DNA from: CAYQMF01 sp964418595
Lineage (GTDB): Bacteria > Planctomycetota > UBA1135 > UBA2386
DNA: 56,946 nt
NCBI GenBank assembly: GCA_964418595.1
Contig: CAYQMF010000029.1
Coordinates: 1-56,946 of the forward strand
Direction of reading: 5' to 3'
Shown here: positions 56,892-56,946 of the stretch, one piece after another
Layout of the letters: the number at the start of each line of letters is the position of its first letter
Position numbering within the stretch: the stretch's first letter is position 1
Notes under the pieces: model-generated
What the model saw: only the letters and a program-made list of their open reading frames with translations
What the model was told of the DNA's origin: nothing
Database searches by the model: none
Translations under genes and position numbers: made by a program

Positions 56892-56897
56892 ATCCTA
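56892..56897 (-). promoter_or_regulatory. Putative -10 element of the thioredoxin-HEAT gene
   Basis: TAGGAT ends 9 nt before the ATG at 56882, supporting this start rather than any start after the UGA. A GGGGC/GCCCC hairpin (56900-56912) lies just upstream. Confidence 0.45.
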
Positions 56898-56946
56898 ACG
56901 GGGCTCCGCCCCAGCCCGCCGAGCATGTTCAGAAGTGGGCCCGGCT

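Noticed and set aside
1..56946. tRNA, rRNA, insertion sequences and attachment sites
   Set aside because: No T-loop-type GGTTCGA context outside coding genes, no rRNA-like stretch, no transposase or integrase motif and no flanking terminal repeats were seen in either strand by eye.

Overview
The window is high-GC DNA packed with protein genes. No rRNA, tRNA, CRISPR array, insertion sequence or prophage could be recognised. The gene content points to a planctomycete (Planctomycetota). Evidence includes a four-gene DUF1501 / pre-peptidase C / DUF1549-DUF1553 / c-type cytochrome-WD40 operon, sigma factors coupled to Ser/Thr kinases (one fused to a formylglycine-generating-enzyme domain), a Tat-exported Gfo/Idh/MocA oxidoreductase, a CHAT protease, and many large secreted proteins.

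Layout. Positions 1-3006 (minus strand): a remnant of a DUF4143 ATPase, a fused pseudaminic-acid enzyme (PseH+PseG) and PseI. Positions 3239-5257 (minus): a sigma factor, a Cys-rich secreted protein and a membrane protein, in DNA of visibly lower GC, followed by a 468-bp gap with short tandem repeats. Positions 5726-9690: an orphan sulfate-binding lipoprotein, a biotin carboxylase, a DUF433/DUF5615 toxin-antitoxin pair and a DUF488 protein. Positions 9805-13741: sigma factor, anti-sigma-like membrane protein and CHAT protease, overlapping head to tail. Positions 13671-18962: an FG-GAP protein, a membrane protein with HEMGH, a methyltransferase, and nadA. Positions 18998-22182: a secreted papain-like protease and a secreted unknown. 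Positions 22189-25415: sigma factor plus kinase-FGE; a GHKL ATPase is divergent at 25527. Positions 27459-35410: a secreted HEXXH metalloprotease, sigma factor plus kinase-TPR, and a patatin/beta-barrel protein. Positions 35483-42941: the DUF1501 operon. Positions 42952-50000: a secreted LanC-like protein, an SGNH hydrolase, a lipoprotein, a small membrane protein, a PLP decarboxylase, a DMT transporter and a coiled-coil protein. Positions 50073-56882: a subtilisin-like protein, a secreted EF-hand protein, the Gfo/Idh/MocA oxidoreductase and a thioredoxin-fold protein.

The most striking observation is at the right end. The gene at 56882-55659 (minus strand) carries an in-frame UGA exactly where the first redox residue of a thioredoxin CxxC motif belongs (Tyr-UGA-Pro-Ala-Cys). 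Coding continues for 352 codons after it, and a small hairpin with GU in its loop follows. This reads as an exported thioredoxin-HEAT selenoprotein.

Two wider patterns recur. Four sigma factors are each followed, mostly by 4-nt overlaps, by a signalling or single-pass membrane partner. At least eight genes have a TANNNT hexamer only 6-11 nt before the start codon, suggesting leaderless mRNAs.
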